This document shows, one piece after another, positions 41,796-50,919 of a stretch of DNA of 64,000 nt (within the stretch, counting starts at the first letter, position 1; the number at the start of each line of letters is the position of its first letter). The translations under genes were made by a program, and so were the position numbers. The notes under the pieces were generated by a model, which saw only the letters and a list, made by a program, of their open reading frames with translations, ran no database searches and was not told the DNA's origin. Origin of the DNA: Alkalimonas collagenimarina (GTDB lineage Bacteria > Pseudomonadota > Gammaproteobacteria > Enterobacterales > Alteromonadaceae). The stretch spans positions 62,001-126,000 of the forward strand of contig NZ_JAUZVZ010000001.1 in assembly GCF_030717845.1 (NCBI RefSeq), in the 5' to 3' direction.

Positions 41796-43454
41796 GTGGA
41801 GAAAGTTTGGTTAGAACGTTATCCAGCCGGTGTGCCAGCTGAAATTAATGCCGATCATTACCATTCCCTATTGGATATTATTGAGCAGAGTATCAATAAA
41901 TTCCCTGATCACACAGCCTTTATCAACATGGGCAAAGGCATTACTTATCGTGAATTTGATAAGTTAACGAAAGCCTTTGCTGCCTATCTGCAAAAAGAGC
42001 TTGGTTTAGGTAAAGGCGATGCTGTAGCCATTATGATGCCAAATTTACTGCAAGATCCGGTAGCGATAATCGGCACCTTGCGGGCAGGCTGTACCGTGGT
42101 CAATGTCAATCCACTGTATACCCCACGCGAGCTTGAGCATCAGCTTAATGACTCCAAAGCCAAAGCCATAGTAATCGTCGAAAATTTTGCCCATACCCTG
42201 GCAGCAGTTCGCAAGAAAGTAAAAGTTGAACATGTCATTCTGACCAAGATGGGCGATATGCTCGGTACCCTGAAAGGAACCATCGTCAATCTGGTCGTTA
42301 AGCATGTGAAAAAGCTGGTGCCCGCTTATCAATTGACTGGTGTGATCCCGTTTAAGCAAGTGTTGGATAAAGGCCAGCATTTAAAGTATCAAGCACCAGA
42401 TATTGATGGCTCAGATCTTGCCTTTTTGCAATATACCGGGGGTACCACAGGTGTGTCAAAAGGCGCCATGCTAACGCATCGCAATATGGTGGCTAATTTA
42501 GAGCAAGCAGCAGGCTGCTTGGATCCTATTTTAGAAGAAGGTAAAGAACAGGTCGTAACGGCATTACCGCTCTACCATATCTTTGCCTTAACAGCGAACT
42601 TGCTGGTGTTTATGAAGTATGGTGGTACTAACTTATTAATTACCAACCCCCGGGATATGCCCAACTTCATTAAAGAGCTTAAATCCTTCCCATTCACTGC
42701 ACTCACCGGCGTGAATACTTTGTTCAATGGCCTGATGAATACGCCTGGTTTCACTGAGATTGATTTCAGTACCCTTAAGCTGTCTTTAGGTGGCGGCATG
42801 GCTGTACAACGGCCAGTGGCTGAGCGTTGGCAAAAAATGACCAAGACAAGGTTGTTAGAGGGCTATGGTTTAACGGAGTGCTGTCCGTTGGTAACGATTG
42901 TTCCTTACGATGCCGAAGGCTTCACCGGTAGTATTGGCTTGCCAGCTCCATCTACGTTGATCCGCATTGTTGATGAAGAGGGGCAGGATGTTGCTGCCGG
43001 AGAACCTGGCGAAATGATTGTGCAAGGTCCTCAGGTGATGAAGGGTTACTACAATCGCCCTGATGAAACCGAAAAAACCATTAAGGATGGTTGGCTTTAT
43101 ACCGGTGATATTGCCCGGATGGACGAGGAAGGTTTTTTCTATATCGTAGATCGGAAAAAAGACATGATTTTGGTGTCTGGCTTTAACGTATTCCCGAATG
43201 AAATTGAAGAAGTAGCTGCCATGAACGACAAAGTGTTGGAAGTAGCTGCAGTTGGGGTTGCGAATGAAGCAGCTGGCGAAGTAGTCAAACTTTTCGTGGT
43301 GAAAAAAGATCCGTCACTGACCGAAGAAGAGCTCATTGCACACTGCAAGCAAAATTTGACTGGCTACAAAGTACCTAAGCAGGTCGAGTTTCGTGATGAA
43401 TTGCCTAAAACCAATGTGGGTAAGATATTGCGTCGCGAACTACGGGAGTCCTGA
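41796..43454 (+). CDS. fadD: FadD, long-chain-fatty-acid-CoA ligase
   Basis: 552 residues. It starts at a GTG with GAGGAGAGGAC upstream, giving [17 protein letters not shown], the usual FadD N-terminus. AMP-binding motifs: [31 protein letters not shown] and [27 protein letters not shown]; the C-terminal Lys is in [15 protein letters not shown]. It activates fatty acids on entry at the inner membrane for beta-oxidation. It is followed after 6 bases by rnd, an order seen in many gammaproteobacteria. Confidence 0.95.
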   Translation: MEKVWLERYPAGVPAEINADHYHSLLDIIEQSINKFPDHTAFINMGKGITYREFDKLTKAFAAYLQKELGLGKGDAVAIMMPNLLQDPVAIIGTLRAGCTVVNVNPLYTPRELEHQLNDSKAKAIVIVENFAHTLAAVRKKVKVEHVILTKMGDMLGTLKGTIVNLVVKHVKKLVPAYQLTGVIPFKQVLDKGQHLKYQAPDIDGSDLAFLQYTGGTTGVSKGAMLTHRNMVANLEQAAGCLDPILEEGKEQVVTALPLYHIFALTANLLVFMKYGGTNLLITNPRDMPNFIKELKSFPFTALTGVNTLFNGLMNTPGFTEIDFSTLKLSLGGGMAVQRPVAERWQKMTKTRLLEGYGLTECCPLVTIVPYDAEGFTGSIGLPAPSTLIRIVDEEGQDVAAGEPGEMIVQGPQVMKGYYNRPDETEKTIKDGWLYTGDIARMDEEGFFYIVDRKKDMILVSGFNVFPNEIEEVAAMNDKVLEVAAVGVANEAAGEVVKLFVVKKDPSLTEEELIAHCKQNLTGYKVPKQVEFRDELPKTNVGKILRRELRES

Positions 43455-43460
43455 GCGCTT

Positions 43461-44621
43461 TTGATACCCTTCATTAATGACAATCAAAGCCTGCAGCGTT
43501 ATTGTTTGCAGGCTTCTTCGCAAAAAGTGTTGATGCTGGATACCGAGTTTATTCGGCAAAGCACTTTAGTGCCCAAGCTGGGGCTGATCCAGTTGTATGA
43601 TGGTGAACAGCTAGCATTGGTTGATCCACTTACTATCTCTGACTGGTTGCCTTTTCAGCAACTGCTCGCCAACCCAAATGTGGTTAAGGTGATGCATGCT
43701 TGCATGGAAGATATCGAAGCTTTAGCAACGATCGGCGTTGAACTGATCAGGCCATTGATTGATACGCAAATGGCGGCTTTAGTCCTTGGTATGGGAGCCA
43801 GTGTTGGTTTTGCTGCTTTAGTAGAGCGTTTTACCGGGGAGCAGCTGGATAAAGGCGAGTCACGAACCAATTGGTTAGCCAGACCATTGCGCGATGCTCA
43901 ATTACAGTATGCGGCTAACGACGTGCTGTATTTGCTACCTGTGTATCAACATCTTATGCAGCAGCTATCACCAGAACGAGTGGAATTACTGCAGTTAGAG
44001 TCTGAGCAGCTAATGCTGCGGCGAAGTATGCAGTGGCCGGATCATTTGCGTTTTATCGATATTAAAAACAGTTGGCAGTTAAGCCCTCGTGCCTTGGCTG
44101 TACTGCAACGGCTGACCGAGTGGCGTATTCAGTACGCCCGCAGTAAAGATTTAGCTCTGACCTTTATCTTTAAAGATGCTCAACTATTTGAGCTGGCAAA
44201 ACGAAGTCCCGGTACTATGTCACAATTGCTCGCTATTCGTGATTTACCTGAGCGGGAGTTACGTCGTCATGGCAGCCACATACTGGCCTTAATTGAGCAA
44301 GCTGTTGATGGCGAGACTTCGGAGTGGCCACACCCTTTTTATGATGCTGAACATTTCCCCGGTTATCGTGAAGCCATGAGTCATATCCGTCAGGCTGTGC
44401 AGCGAGCGGCAGAAAGTGAAGGTGTGCCGGCCGAGCTACTGGCGACTAAGCGACAACAAACCGAACTTTTGAACTGGTGTTGGCGGGTCAGCCCTGAAGT
44501 CCGCGCTGAGTTACCAGAACCTGAGCTATTACGAGGTTGGCGTCGTGACTTATTGCAGCGCTATTTACCCTGGTCAGAGCGTTTAGGCATTCGCAAACCT
44601 AGCAAACCTACGAGTGTTTAG
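43461..44621 (+). CDS. rnd: Ribonuclease D
   Basis: 386 residues from a TTG start six bases after fadD; no ATG gives the conserved N-terminus, and TTG gives MIPFINDNQSLQRYC. The DEDD exonuclease motifs are LMLDTEFIRQ (Exo I), MHACMEDIEAL (Exo II) and YAANDVLYLLPVY (Exo III, DEDDy Tyr). An HRDC domain follows (about 215-295). It trims tRNA 3' ends. A non-ATG start suggests low, coupled translation from fadD. Confidence 0.93.
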   Translation: MIPFINDNQSLQRYCLQASSQKVLMLDTEFIRQSTLVPKLGLIQLYDGEQLALVDPLTISDWLPFQQLLANPNVVKVMHACMEDIEALATIGVELIRPLIDTQMAALVLGMGASVGFAALVERFTGEQLDKGESRTNWLARPLRDAQLQYAANDVLYLLPVYQHLMQQLSPERVELLQLESEQLMLRRSMQWPDHLRFIDIKNSWQLSPRALAVLQRLTEWRIQYARSKDLALTFIFKDAQLFELAKRSPGTMSQLLAIRDLPERELRRHGSHILALIEQAVDGETSEWPHPFYDAEHFPGYREAMSHIRQAVQRAAESEGVPAELLATKRQQTELLNWCWRVSPEVRAELPEPELLRGWRRDLLQRYLPWSERLGIRKPSKPTSV

Positions 44622-44625
44622 TGCT

Positions 44626-44656
44626 TAACCAATTTTATACGTTTGGTTAGGTTTTT
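44626..44656 (+). terminator. Possible terminator after rnd
   Basis: TAACCAA (44626-44632) pairs with TTGGTTA (44643-44649), followed by GGTTTTTGG. The stem is AT-rich and only 7 bp. Confidence 0.4.
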
Positions 44657-44772
44657 GGTTCAGTCTTTTTTTTGCATGATAACGTTTTATTTTTTATAAG
44701 TATTTTTTTGATCCCTGCATGAATGCTTGCCGTAACTTTCCAGGCAACTTCCAATCAAAAGGGCAAAAAACA

Positions 44773-46158
44773 ATGAAAGGAATAAAACGACTGGCTGTTT
44801 CTACAGCTATCATTGCATCATTAGCCGCTTGCAACAGTAGTAGCGATCCTGAAGTTATTATCAATCCACCACCACCGCCTCCACCACCGGTAGTGGTTGA
44901 TGCATCGTTGCGTGTGGTTCACGCTGTCTTTGATGCACCAGATGTTAATATTCTTGCCAACGACGATGTTGCAGTCGAGGCACTGTCTTATGCCGAAAGC
45001 TCAGGTCGACTTGAACTGGCACCAGACACCTATAGTGTTGCAGTTGATGCTCTGTTGCCTGGTGGTGATACAGCTACCGTGATAGGTCCAGTTGATTTAG
45101 ATCTGATGGAAGTAACCAACTACAAGGTATTTGCAGTGGGTTCTGCTGCAGATGGTACCATCGAGCCATTGGTGGTGACTTCGGACATTGAAGATATTGC
45201 TGAAGGAAACATTCGTTTGCAGGTAGTGCATGCCGCTTACGAAGTCCCCGCAGTTGATATCCACGTCACTGCTCCAGATGATGACTTAGGTGCTCCGCTT
45301 GCCACCTTGGATTACAAAGACTCTACCAGCGCACTTGATGTTGGTGCAGGTGAGTACCGTGTTCGTATTACCTTACCCGGTGAAGATGCAGTCGTGTTTG
45401 ACAGCGGAACTCTGGATTTAGCCGCTGGTACTGATCTGGTGGTTGCTGCTATAAACAGCCGTTTCTCTGGTGATTCACCGGTGTCTTTACTAGCTATCGC
45501 ACCAGATGGTGATTTTTTTGATGTGATTGACGCGGGTGCAACTTCATCTGTTCGTGTGGTACACAATGTTTCAGATGCACCAGCAGTAGATGTGATTGCG
45601 AATGATGATGCAAAACTGGTAGAAGATCTGGCTTTCCCTGATTTTACCGACTACTTAGGTGTTGCACCAGACACATACAACGTGAAAGTCGCTGCCAATG
45701 CTGATAATAGCGTAGTAGTGATTGATGCTGATTTGGACTTGGTTGCCGGTGCTTTTGCCAGCGTACTCGCTGTAGGCTCATTGACCGAAGATACCATTGA
45801 ACCATTGGTATTGGTTGATCAGCCACGTCGAATTGCTACTGAAGCTCAAGTTCGCATTGTGCATGGCTCTACTTTAGCCGGTCCGGTTGATATTTATGTC
45901 ACAGCGACTGCAGATATTACTGATGCAGAGCCTGCTTTTGCCGGTGTCGAGTTTAAGCAAGAAACCGGGTATGTATCATTGGCCGCAGGCAGCTACGTAG
46001 TCACTGTAACACCAGCTGACAGTAAAACAGCCGCCATTGGTCCGGTGACACTGGATCTGGAAGCAAATGCTATCTACACCGCAATCGCTCGTGATGGTGC
46101 AGGTTTGATGGCCGACGTCGGACTAATTTTGATGGATGATTTTGTACCGCAAGACTAA
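44773..46158 (+). CDS. DUF4397 lipoprotein
   Basis: 461 residues from the ATG at 44773, preceded by a run of A and weak purine-rich sequence; the frame is open upstream but the signal peptide begins here (MKGIKRLAVSTAIIASLAAC). A lipobox LAAC, a Pro-rich linker of eight prolines, and about four DUF4397 beta repeats follow (VRVVHxxxDAPxVDI, RLQVVHAAYEVPAVDIHV, VRVVHNVSDAPAVDV, VRIVHGSTLAGPVDIYV). The protein is acidic, with many Asp residues, and probably outer-membrane-anchored. Function of the family is unknown; adhesion or surface-layer roles are plausible. Confidence 0.88.
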   Translation: MKGIKRLAVSTAIIASLAACNSSSDPEVIINPPPPPPPPVVVDASLRVVHAVFDAPDVNILANDDVAVEALSYAESSGRLELAPDTYSVAVDALLPGGDTATVIGPVDLDLMEVTNYKVFAVGSAADGTIEPLVVTSDIEDIAEGNIRLQVVHAAYEVPAVDIHVTAPDDDLGAPLATLDYKDSTSALDVGAGEYRVRITLPGEDAVVFDSGTLDLAAGTDLVVAAINSRFSGDSPVSLLAIAPDGDFFDVIDAGATSSVRVVHNVSDAPAVDVIANDDAKLVEDLAFPDFTDYLGVAPDTYNVKVAANADNSVVVIDADLDLVAGAFASVLAVGSLTEDTIEPLVLVDQPRRIATEAQVRIVHGSTLAGPVDIYVTATADITDAEPAFAGVEFKQETGYVSLAAGSYVVTVTPADSKTAAIGPVTLDLEANAIYTAIARDGAGLMADVGLILMDDFVPQD

Positions 46159-46206
46159 TACAGTTTGCTGGTATTCTGTGTCCACATCCTGACTGATGTG
46201 CAGCTT

Positions 46207-46232
46207 AGCCCACCGTAAGGTGGGCTTTTTTT
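46207..46232 (+). terminator. Rho-independent terminator after the DUF4397 gene
   Basis: AGCCCACC (46207-46214), loop GTAA, GGTGGGCT (46219-46226), then seven T. A textbook terminator 49 bases past the stop codon. Confidence 0.93.
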
Positions 46233-46295
46233 GTGCTTGTATTTGCTTGCTGCTGTCGAGAAGGTAGCGTGTATTATGGTGTTGGCAATGAACGC

Positions 46296-46556
46296 TTAGC
46301 GTTTTTCGTCTGGAAAGCTTACATTGAGCTCTAGTACCGAGAGCTCATCAGAGCGTTGCTCCAGAGATACAGAGATTTGATCGGCTGGAATATCCACATA
46401 CTTGCGGATCACCTCCAGTATATCGCGCTCCAATTGCGGTAGATAATCAGGGCCGGAACGACGGTTGCGCTCATGAGCAACGATAATCTGCAGCCGTTCT
46501 TTGGCGGTGCTGGCGCTTTTCTTCTTGGTCGAGCGAAAATAATCCAGTAATGACAT
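46296..46556 (-). CDS. minE: MinE, cell division topological specificity factor
   Basis: 86 residues. The N-terminal membrane-targeting helix and anti-MinCD segment ([29 protein letters not shown]) and the C-terminal topological specificity domain are present. MinE stimulates the MinD ATPase and drives pole-to-pole oscillation, so the MinC division inhibitor stays away from midcell. It is the last gene of minCDE, three bases after the minD stop. Confidence 0.95.
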   Translation of the reverse strand: MSLLDYFRSTKKKSASTAKERLQIIVAHERNRRSGPDYLPQLERDILEVIRKYVDIPADQISVSLEQRSDELSVLELNVSFPDEKR

Positions 46557-46559
46557 GCG

Positions 46560-47369
46560 TTACCCTCCAAAAATCCGTTTTAACAGTCCTTTTTTCTCCA
46601 CCGACAAGAAGCGGAAATCGACATTTTCACCCAGTAAACGACTGACCGTATCCAGATAGGCCTGACCGGCATCACTTTCTTGGTCAAGCGTCACCGGCTG
46701 ACCCGAGTTTGAGGCGTTCAATACAGCTTGCGACTCTGGGATTACACCCAATAATGGAATGGCCAGAATATCTTGCACATCCTCAACACTGAGCATTTCA
46801 CCTTTAGCCACTCGCTCAGGGTTGTAGCGGGTTAGTAGCAGGTGCTCCTTAATGGATTCTTCACTATTCTCTGCTCGGCGCGACTTGCTGCTCAGCATGC
46901 CTAAGATCCGATCTGAATCCCGTACTGAAGAGACTTCCGGGTTAGTCACTACCACGGCTTCATCAGCAAAATAAAGCGCCATCATGGCGCCGGCTTCGAT
47001 GCCAGCAGGAGAATCACAAATAATAAATTCAAAGTCTTTTGCAAGATCTTGCAATACTTTATCAACGCCTTCCTTGGTCAGAGCATCTTTGTCACGAGTC
47101 TGAGACGCAGGCAGAATAAATAAGTTATCCAAGCGTTTATCTTTAATCAGCGCTTGCTTTAGGTTGGCTTCACCATTAATCACATTGACAAAATCATACA
47201 CAACCCGGCGTTCGCAGCCCATAATCAAGTCGAGATTACGCAAGCCGATATCAAAATCGACAATGACGGTTTTGTGGCCTTTCAAAGCCAGACCGGTACC
47301 AATAGCAGCGCTGGAAGTTGTCTTACCAACGCCACCTTTTCCTGATGTAACCACGATAATTTTAGCCAT
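46560..47369 (-). CDS. minD: MinD, septum-site determining ATPase
   Basis: 269 residues from the ATG giving MAKIIVVTSGKGGVGKTT; the frame opens six codons upstream, but this is the conserved start. The deviant Walker A motif KGGVGKTT, the switch regions and the C-terminal amphipathic membrane-targeting helix (KKGLLKRIFGG) are visible. It recruits MinC to the membrane and oscillates under MinE control. It is second in the minCDE operon. Confidence 0.96.
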   Translation of the reverse strand: MAKIIVVTSGKGGVGKTTSSAAIGTGLALKGHKTVIVDFDIGLRNLDLIMGCERRVVYDFVNVINGEANLKQALIKDKRLDNLFILPASQTRDKDALTKEGVDKVLQDLAKDFEFIICDSPAGIEAGAMMALYFADEAVVVTNPEVSSVRDSDRILGMLSSKSRRAENSEESIKEHLLLTRYNPERVAKGEMLSVEDVQDILAIPLLGVIPESQAVLNASNSGQPVTLDQESDAGQAYLDTVSRLLGENVDFRFLSVEKKGLLKRIFGG

Positions 47370-47408
47370 GGTAATAAATTCCTTCATACAAATCGGTCAA
47401 TTGATAAT

Positions 47409-48116
47409 TTACAGGTCGCGAATTGCGATGCTGTCGCCTTGCATCTGGATGCAACACTGCTTCGTCCAGTAGTCACCCTGTAAGCTTTCACTCAGCCAAT
47501 AGTGTCCAGCTATTGACACCAATTCAGCTTGCAGGTTCTGACAATAAATACGTTTACTGCTATCTCCGGCCGCTCCGGCAATGGCCTTGCCACGCAGCGA
47601 GCCATAAATATGAATATTGCCATCGGCGATCACCTCAGCCCCGGCACCTACGGCTCCGCAAATAATTAAATCGGCACCTTTGGCATAAATTTGTTGGCCT
47701 GAGCGAATGTTTTGCTCCACCAGCTTGGTTTGCATCGGCACTTCTTCAACCCGAACCTCCGAGCTGGATGTTGATTCCGTCGTTTGAGGTTGGCTTGGGC
47801 TCGGTTTGCTGTTTTGGCCAAGTCGTAACGAGGCCAAACCAGCTTGCTGTGCTAATGCTTTTTGTTCTGGGCTAGCGCCACTAACACCAACCAACACCAG
47901 TTTTAGCTCTTGAAACAAATGCTTCAAAGCGATGAAATCAATGGCATCGTGTTCAGGTGTTAGCTGGATGACCATGGCAGCTTGATGAAAAAAAGCCGGG
48001 GCCTGAGATAACTTTTGTTCCAAAGCCGCACGAATGGCTGCCTCGGATAGATCCGTACTATGGATCACGGACAGCGGAAACAGGCTGCCTTTCAGCTCAA
48101 AAAATGGTTCTGACAT
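47409..48116 (-). CDS. minC: MinC, septum-site determining protein (FtsZ inhibitor)
   Basis: 235 residues: an N-terminal FtsZ-inhibiting domain (about 1-100), a Ser/Pro/Gln-rich linker (about 102-125) and a C-terminal beta-helix domain with the conserved IRSGQQIYAKGADLIICGAVGAGAEVIADGNIHIYGSLRGKA. The C-terminal domain dimerises and binds MinD. It is the first gene of the min operon and divergent from ycgL, with a 288-base gap between them in which no clear promoter was seen. Confidence 0.95.
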   Translation of the reverse strand: MSEPFFELKGSLFPLSVIHSTDLSEAAIRAALEQKLSQAPAFFHQAAMVIQLTPEHDAIDFIALKHLFQELKLVLVGVSGASPEQKALAQQAGLASLRLGQNSKPSPSQPQTTESTSSSEVRVEEVPMQTKLVEQNIRSGQQIYAKGADLIICGAVGAGAEVIADGNIHIYGSLRGKAIAGAAGDSSKRIYCQNLQAELVSIAGHYWLSESLQGDYWTKQCCIQMQGDSIAIRDL

Positions 48117-48404
48117 AATGTAGTTTGGGTCATCTGTATTGTAGGTTGTCTGCTGATCACGGCGATCCGTATGGTAGCTATTATTTTATTATTGCTCGTG
48201 TTATTGATCGTATAGTGCTGTTATATGATCGAAAAAACCGCTCACGAACACAGCAAGGCAGCTAGACTGGAATGGGTTTATTGCAATTGAACAAAAATCA
48301 CGCCAATCAAGGTGCTTCATGGCTGGAAGCGCGGTACAAAGCCAATCGCTTCATGGTATAGTTTCGCTCACTATTAGGCAAGTTAGATAAAGTGTTTTTC
48401 CATT

Positions 48405-48683
48405 ATGTTATGTACGGTATATAAAAGTCCGAAAAAAGAGCACACCTATTTGTTTATAAAACGACGTGATGACTTTGCTTCAGTGCCTGAAAGCTTATTG
48501 CAAACATTCGGTACGCCAGTGCTGGTCACGATTTTGGACTTGAATCGGCGAACTTCTCTGGCACAGTCAGACCTAACCAAAGTGCGCGCTGCCTTAGATG
48601 AGCAGGGCTATTATTTGCAATTGCCTCCGCCAGTTGATGATTTGCTGGCACAAAACAAGGCTTTTTTGCAACAACACTCATAA
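48405..48683 (+). CDS. ycgL: YcgL domain protein
   Basis: 92 residues, beginning MLCTVYKSPKKEHTYLFIKRRDDF and containing VPESLLQTFGTPVLVTILDL and GYYLQLPPP, the family signature. The fold is known but its function is not. It stands between minC and a lytic transglycosylase gene, as in related gammaproteobacteria. Confidence 0.9.
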   Translation: MLCTVYKSPKKEHTYLFIKRRDDFASVPESLLQTFGTPVLVTILDLNRRTSLAQSDLTKVRAALDEQGYYLQLPPPVDDLLAQNKAFLQQHS

Positions 48684-48696
48684 TTTCGGGAGTTTT

Positions 48697-49710
48697 ATGC
48701 GTCTTCGTCATTGGTTCCAAGCCGTCGGTTTAACGGTGCTATTTTCTTTTCCTCTGATTGCCAAACCTGATTTTTCCGAGTATGCGGCAGGTTTGCAGCA
48801 AGAAGCTGTTGAGCGTGGTTATTCACCGGAGTTAATCGAACAGGTGTTCGCCAGCCTTGAGTACCACGAACGTATTGTCTCGGCTGATCGTAGCCAGCCT
48901 GAGCGGGTAGAAACCTTAGATACCTATTTACCAAAACGGGTCAGTGAAACCCGCATTCGCATGGCGCGGGAGCGGTATCAGCAGTATCAGCAAGAACTAA
49001 AAGAAATTGAAGCACGTTACGGCGTGCAGGGGCGCTTTATTGTTGCACTGTGGGGCCTTGAGAGTAGCTTTGGCCGCTTTATGGGCAATCATTCGGTTCC
49101 TTCCTCGCTGGCAACGCTTGCTTATGAAGGTCGCAGGGAAGCGTTTTTCCGTGGCGAGTTTTTTCATGCGCTGGATATCTTAGCCGATGGTCACATCGCG
49201 CTGGAAGACATGAAAGGCTCCTGGGCCGGTGCCATGGGGCAAAGCCAGTTTATGCCAAGCTCATTCTTAGCCTATGCACAGGATTTCGATGGCGATGGCA
49301 AGAAAGATATCTGGGGTAACCAGATGGATGTATTTGCTTCTATTGCCAATTATTTAAAAAGCCGTGGCTGGGATAACAGCCTGACCTGGGGTCGTGAAGT
49401 GAAACTGCCAGAAGGGTTTTCGATGGATTATACCATTCCGCGAGGCACGCCAAATCACAGGGTGTGGTTGCAGGAGTGGGCACGTACCGAACGGACATTA
49501 GCCGATTGGCAACAGCTGGGCGTACGCCGTACTGATGGCCGGGATTTACCCGAGCGAGATATTAAAGCGGCACTGATTTTACCGGATAATGAAAATGGCC
49601 GCGCCTATTTGGCTTATGATAACTACAAAACACTGATGCATTGGAATCGTTCCTATTACTTTGTCACCAGTGTGGGTTATCTGGCAGATTTAATCGCTGC
49701 AGGCGAGTAA
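48697..49710 (+). CDS. Lytic murein transglycosylase, MltB/SLT_3 type
   Basis: 337 residues from the ATG at 48697 (CGGGAG before it; the frame extends upstream into ycgL but that would lack a signal peptide). A signal peptide ends near FPLIAKP with no lipobox, so the enzyme is probably soluble in the periplasm. The catalytic Glu is in IVALWGLESSFGRFMG, followed by MGQSQFMPSSFLAYAQDFDGDGKKDIW, characteristic of MltB-like enzymes. It cleaves peptidoglycan glycan strands to anhydromuropeptides. Confidence 0.9.
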   Translation: MRLRHWFQAVGLTVLFSFPLIAKPDFSEYAAGLQQEAVERGYSPELIEQVFASLEYHERIVSADRSQPERVETLDTYLPKRVSETRIRMARERYQQYQQELKEIEARYGVQGRFIVALWGLESSFGRFMGNHSVPSSLATLAYEGRREAFFRGEFFHALDILADGHIALEDMKGSWAGAMGQSQFMPSSFLAYAQDFDGDGKKDIWGNQMDVFASIANYLKSRGWDNSLTWGREVKLPEGFSMDYTIPRGTPNHRVWLQEWARTERTLADWQQLGVRRTDGRDLPERDIKAALILPDNENGRAYLAYDNYKTLMHWNRSYYFVTSVGYLADLIAAGE

Positions 49711-49753
49711 ATGAGCCGCATGATGCCACGCCAGTCATTCACCATAGAGAAGC

Positions 49754-50422
49754 ATGATGTATCAGCATAAAACCCGAGGCGGCGACCCTATAGCCTTACC
49801 TGTTGGCAAGGTGGTTTGTATTGGCCAGAACTATCAAGACCATATTGCGGAAATGAAAAGTCAGGTGGCAGTAGAAGCCTTGTTTTTTATGAAACCCGCG
49901 ACGGCACTTTGTGACTTGAGTCAGCCGATTGCCATTCCGACCCAGCATGGGGCGGTTCATAATGAAACCGAGCTGGCCGTTTTACTGCAGCAGCCATTAA
50001 AAAATGCTTCGGTTGAACAAGTGCAGCACAGTATTTGGGGGTATAGTCTGGCACTCGACTTGACGCTGCGAGATGTGCAACAACAACTTAAACAGCTAGG
50101 TCGTCCTTGGGAAATAGCAAAGGGCTTTGATGGTGCTTGCCCGATGGGGCCTTTTCTCCCCCAAGCCGAGTGCAAGCACCCGCAACAACTGGATTTCAGT
50201 CTGAGCGTCAATGGACAGCTACGGCAGTCTGGCACTACCGCCAATATGATCCGGGGTATTTATCAGATGATCAGTGAAATGTCCCATTGGTTTACCTTGC
50301 AGCCAGGCGATATTGTGCTGACCGGGACTCCTGGCGGTGTTGGACCTTTGCTACCCGGAGATGAGCTGCACTTGCAACTGGCCGATAAACTGAATATGAC
50401 CACCAAGGTGATCGCCGCATGA
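49754..50422 (+). CDS. ycgM: YcgM, fumarylacetoacetate hydrolase family protein
   Basis: 222 residues with the FAH-fold motifs GKVVCIGQNYQDHIAEM, the metal-binding Glu segment VHNETELAVLL, and the late LQPGDIVLTGTPGGVGPLLPGD. Relatives hydrolyse or decarboxylate small diketones or oxaloacetate; the exact substrate of YcgM is unsettled. Two ATGs at 49754 and 49757 are both possible starts. Its stop overlaps the ycgN start by 4 bases. Confidence 0.9.
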   Translation: MMYQHKTRGGDPIALPVGKVVCIGQNYQDHIAEMKSQVAVEALFFMKPATALCDLSQPIAIPTQHGAVHNETELAVLLQQPLKNASVEQVQHSIWGYSLALDLTLRDVQQQLKQLGRPWEIAKGFDGACPMGPFLPQAECKHPQQLDFSLSVNGQLRQSGTTANMIRGIYQMISEMSHWFTLQPGDIVLTGTPGGVGPLLPGDELHLQLADKLNMTTKVIAA

Positions 50423-50913
50423 GTCTGCAAGATAAATTTTGGGAACATAAATCTCTGGCCGACATGGATCAGGCCGAATGGGAAGCGATTTGCGACGGCT
50501 GTGCTAAGTGCTGCTTGAATAAGTTTATTGATGACGATGCTGAATTAGCACCGACGGATGAGTTGCATGAAGGCGAAGTGGTGCATTACAGCAACATTGC
50601 CTGTCGCTATCTGAATGCGCATAAGTGCGAGTGCACTCAGTATGATCAACGCACTATTTTGGTTCCTGATTGCATTGAACTGACCAAAGAGAATCTGGCC
50701 GATATCTTTTTTATGCCAACCAGTTGCAGCTATCGACGCTTGCATGAGGGGCGGGGTTTACCAAGCTGGCATCCATTGCTGAACAATGGTAAAAAAAGCC
50801 TTATGCATAAAAAACAGATGTCAGTGCGCAATAAAACCATTTCGGAAGCTCAGGTCGATTTAAATGACTTTGAAGACTACATTGTACGCTGGCCATTGAA
50901 CGACCTTGATTGA
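50419..50913 (+). CDS. ycgN: YcgN family cysteine cluster protein
   Basis: 164 residues with conserved cysteines (ICDGCAKCCLNKFID, ACRYLNAHKCECTQY, VPDCIEL, TSCSYRRL) that suggest metal binding. This is the YcgN/UPF0260 family, whose function is unknown. It begins on the ycgM stop (ATGA) and ends six bases before smc. Confidence 0.92.
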   Translation: MSLQDKFWEHKSLADMDQAEWEAICDGCAKCCLNKFIDDDAELAPTDELHEGEVVHYSNIACRYLNAHKCECTQYDQRTILVPDCIELTKENLADIFFMPTSCSYRRLHEGRGLPSWHPLLNNGKKSLMHKKQMSVRNKTISEAQVDLNDFEDYIVRWPLNDLD

Positions 50914-50919
50914 GGTGAG

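Noticed and set aside
48117-48404. Possible short peptide starting near 48224 between minC and ycgL
   Set aside because: Only about 20 codons, no ribosome-binding site and no recognisable sequence.
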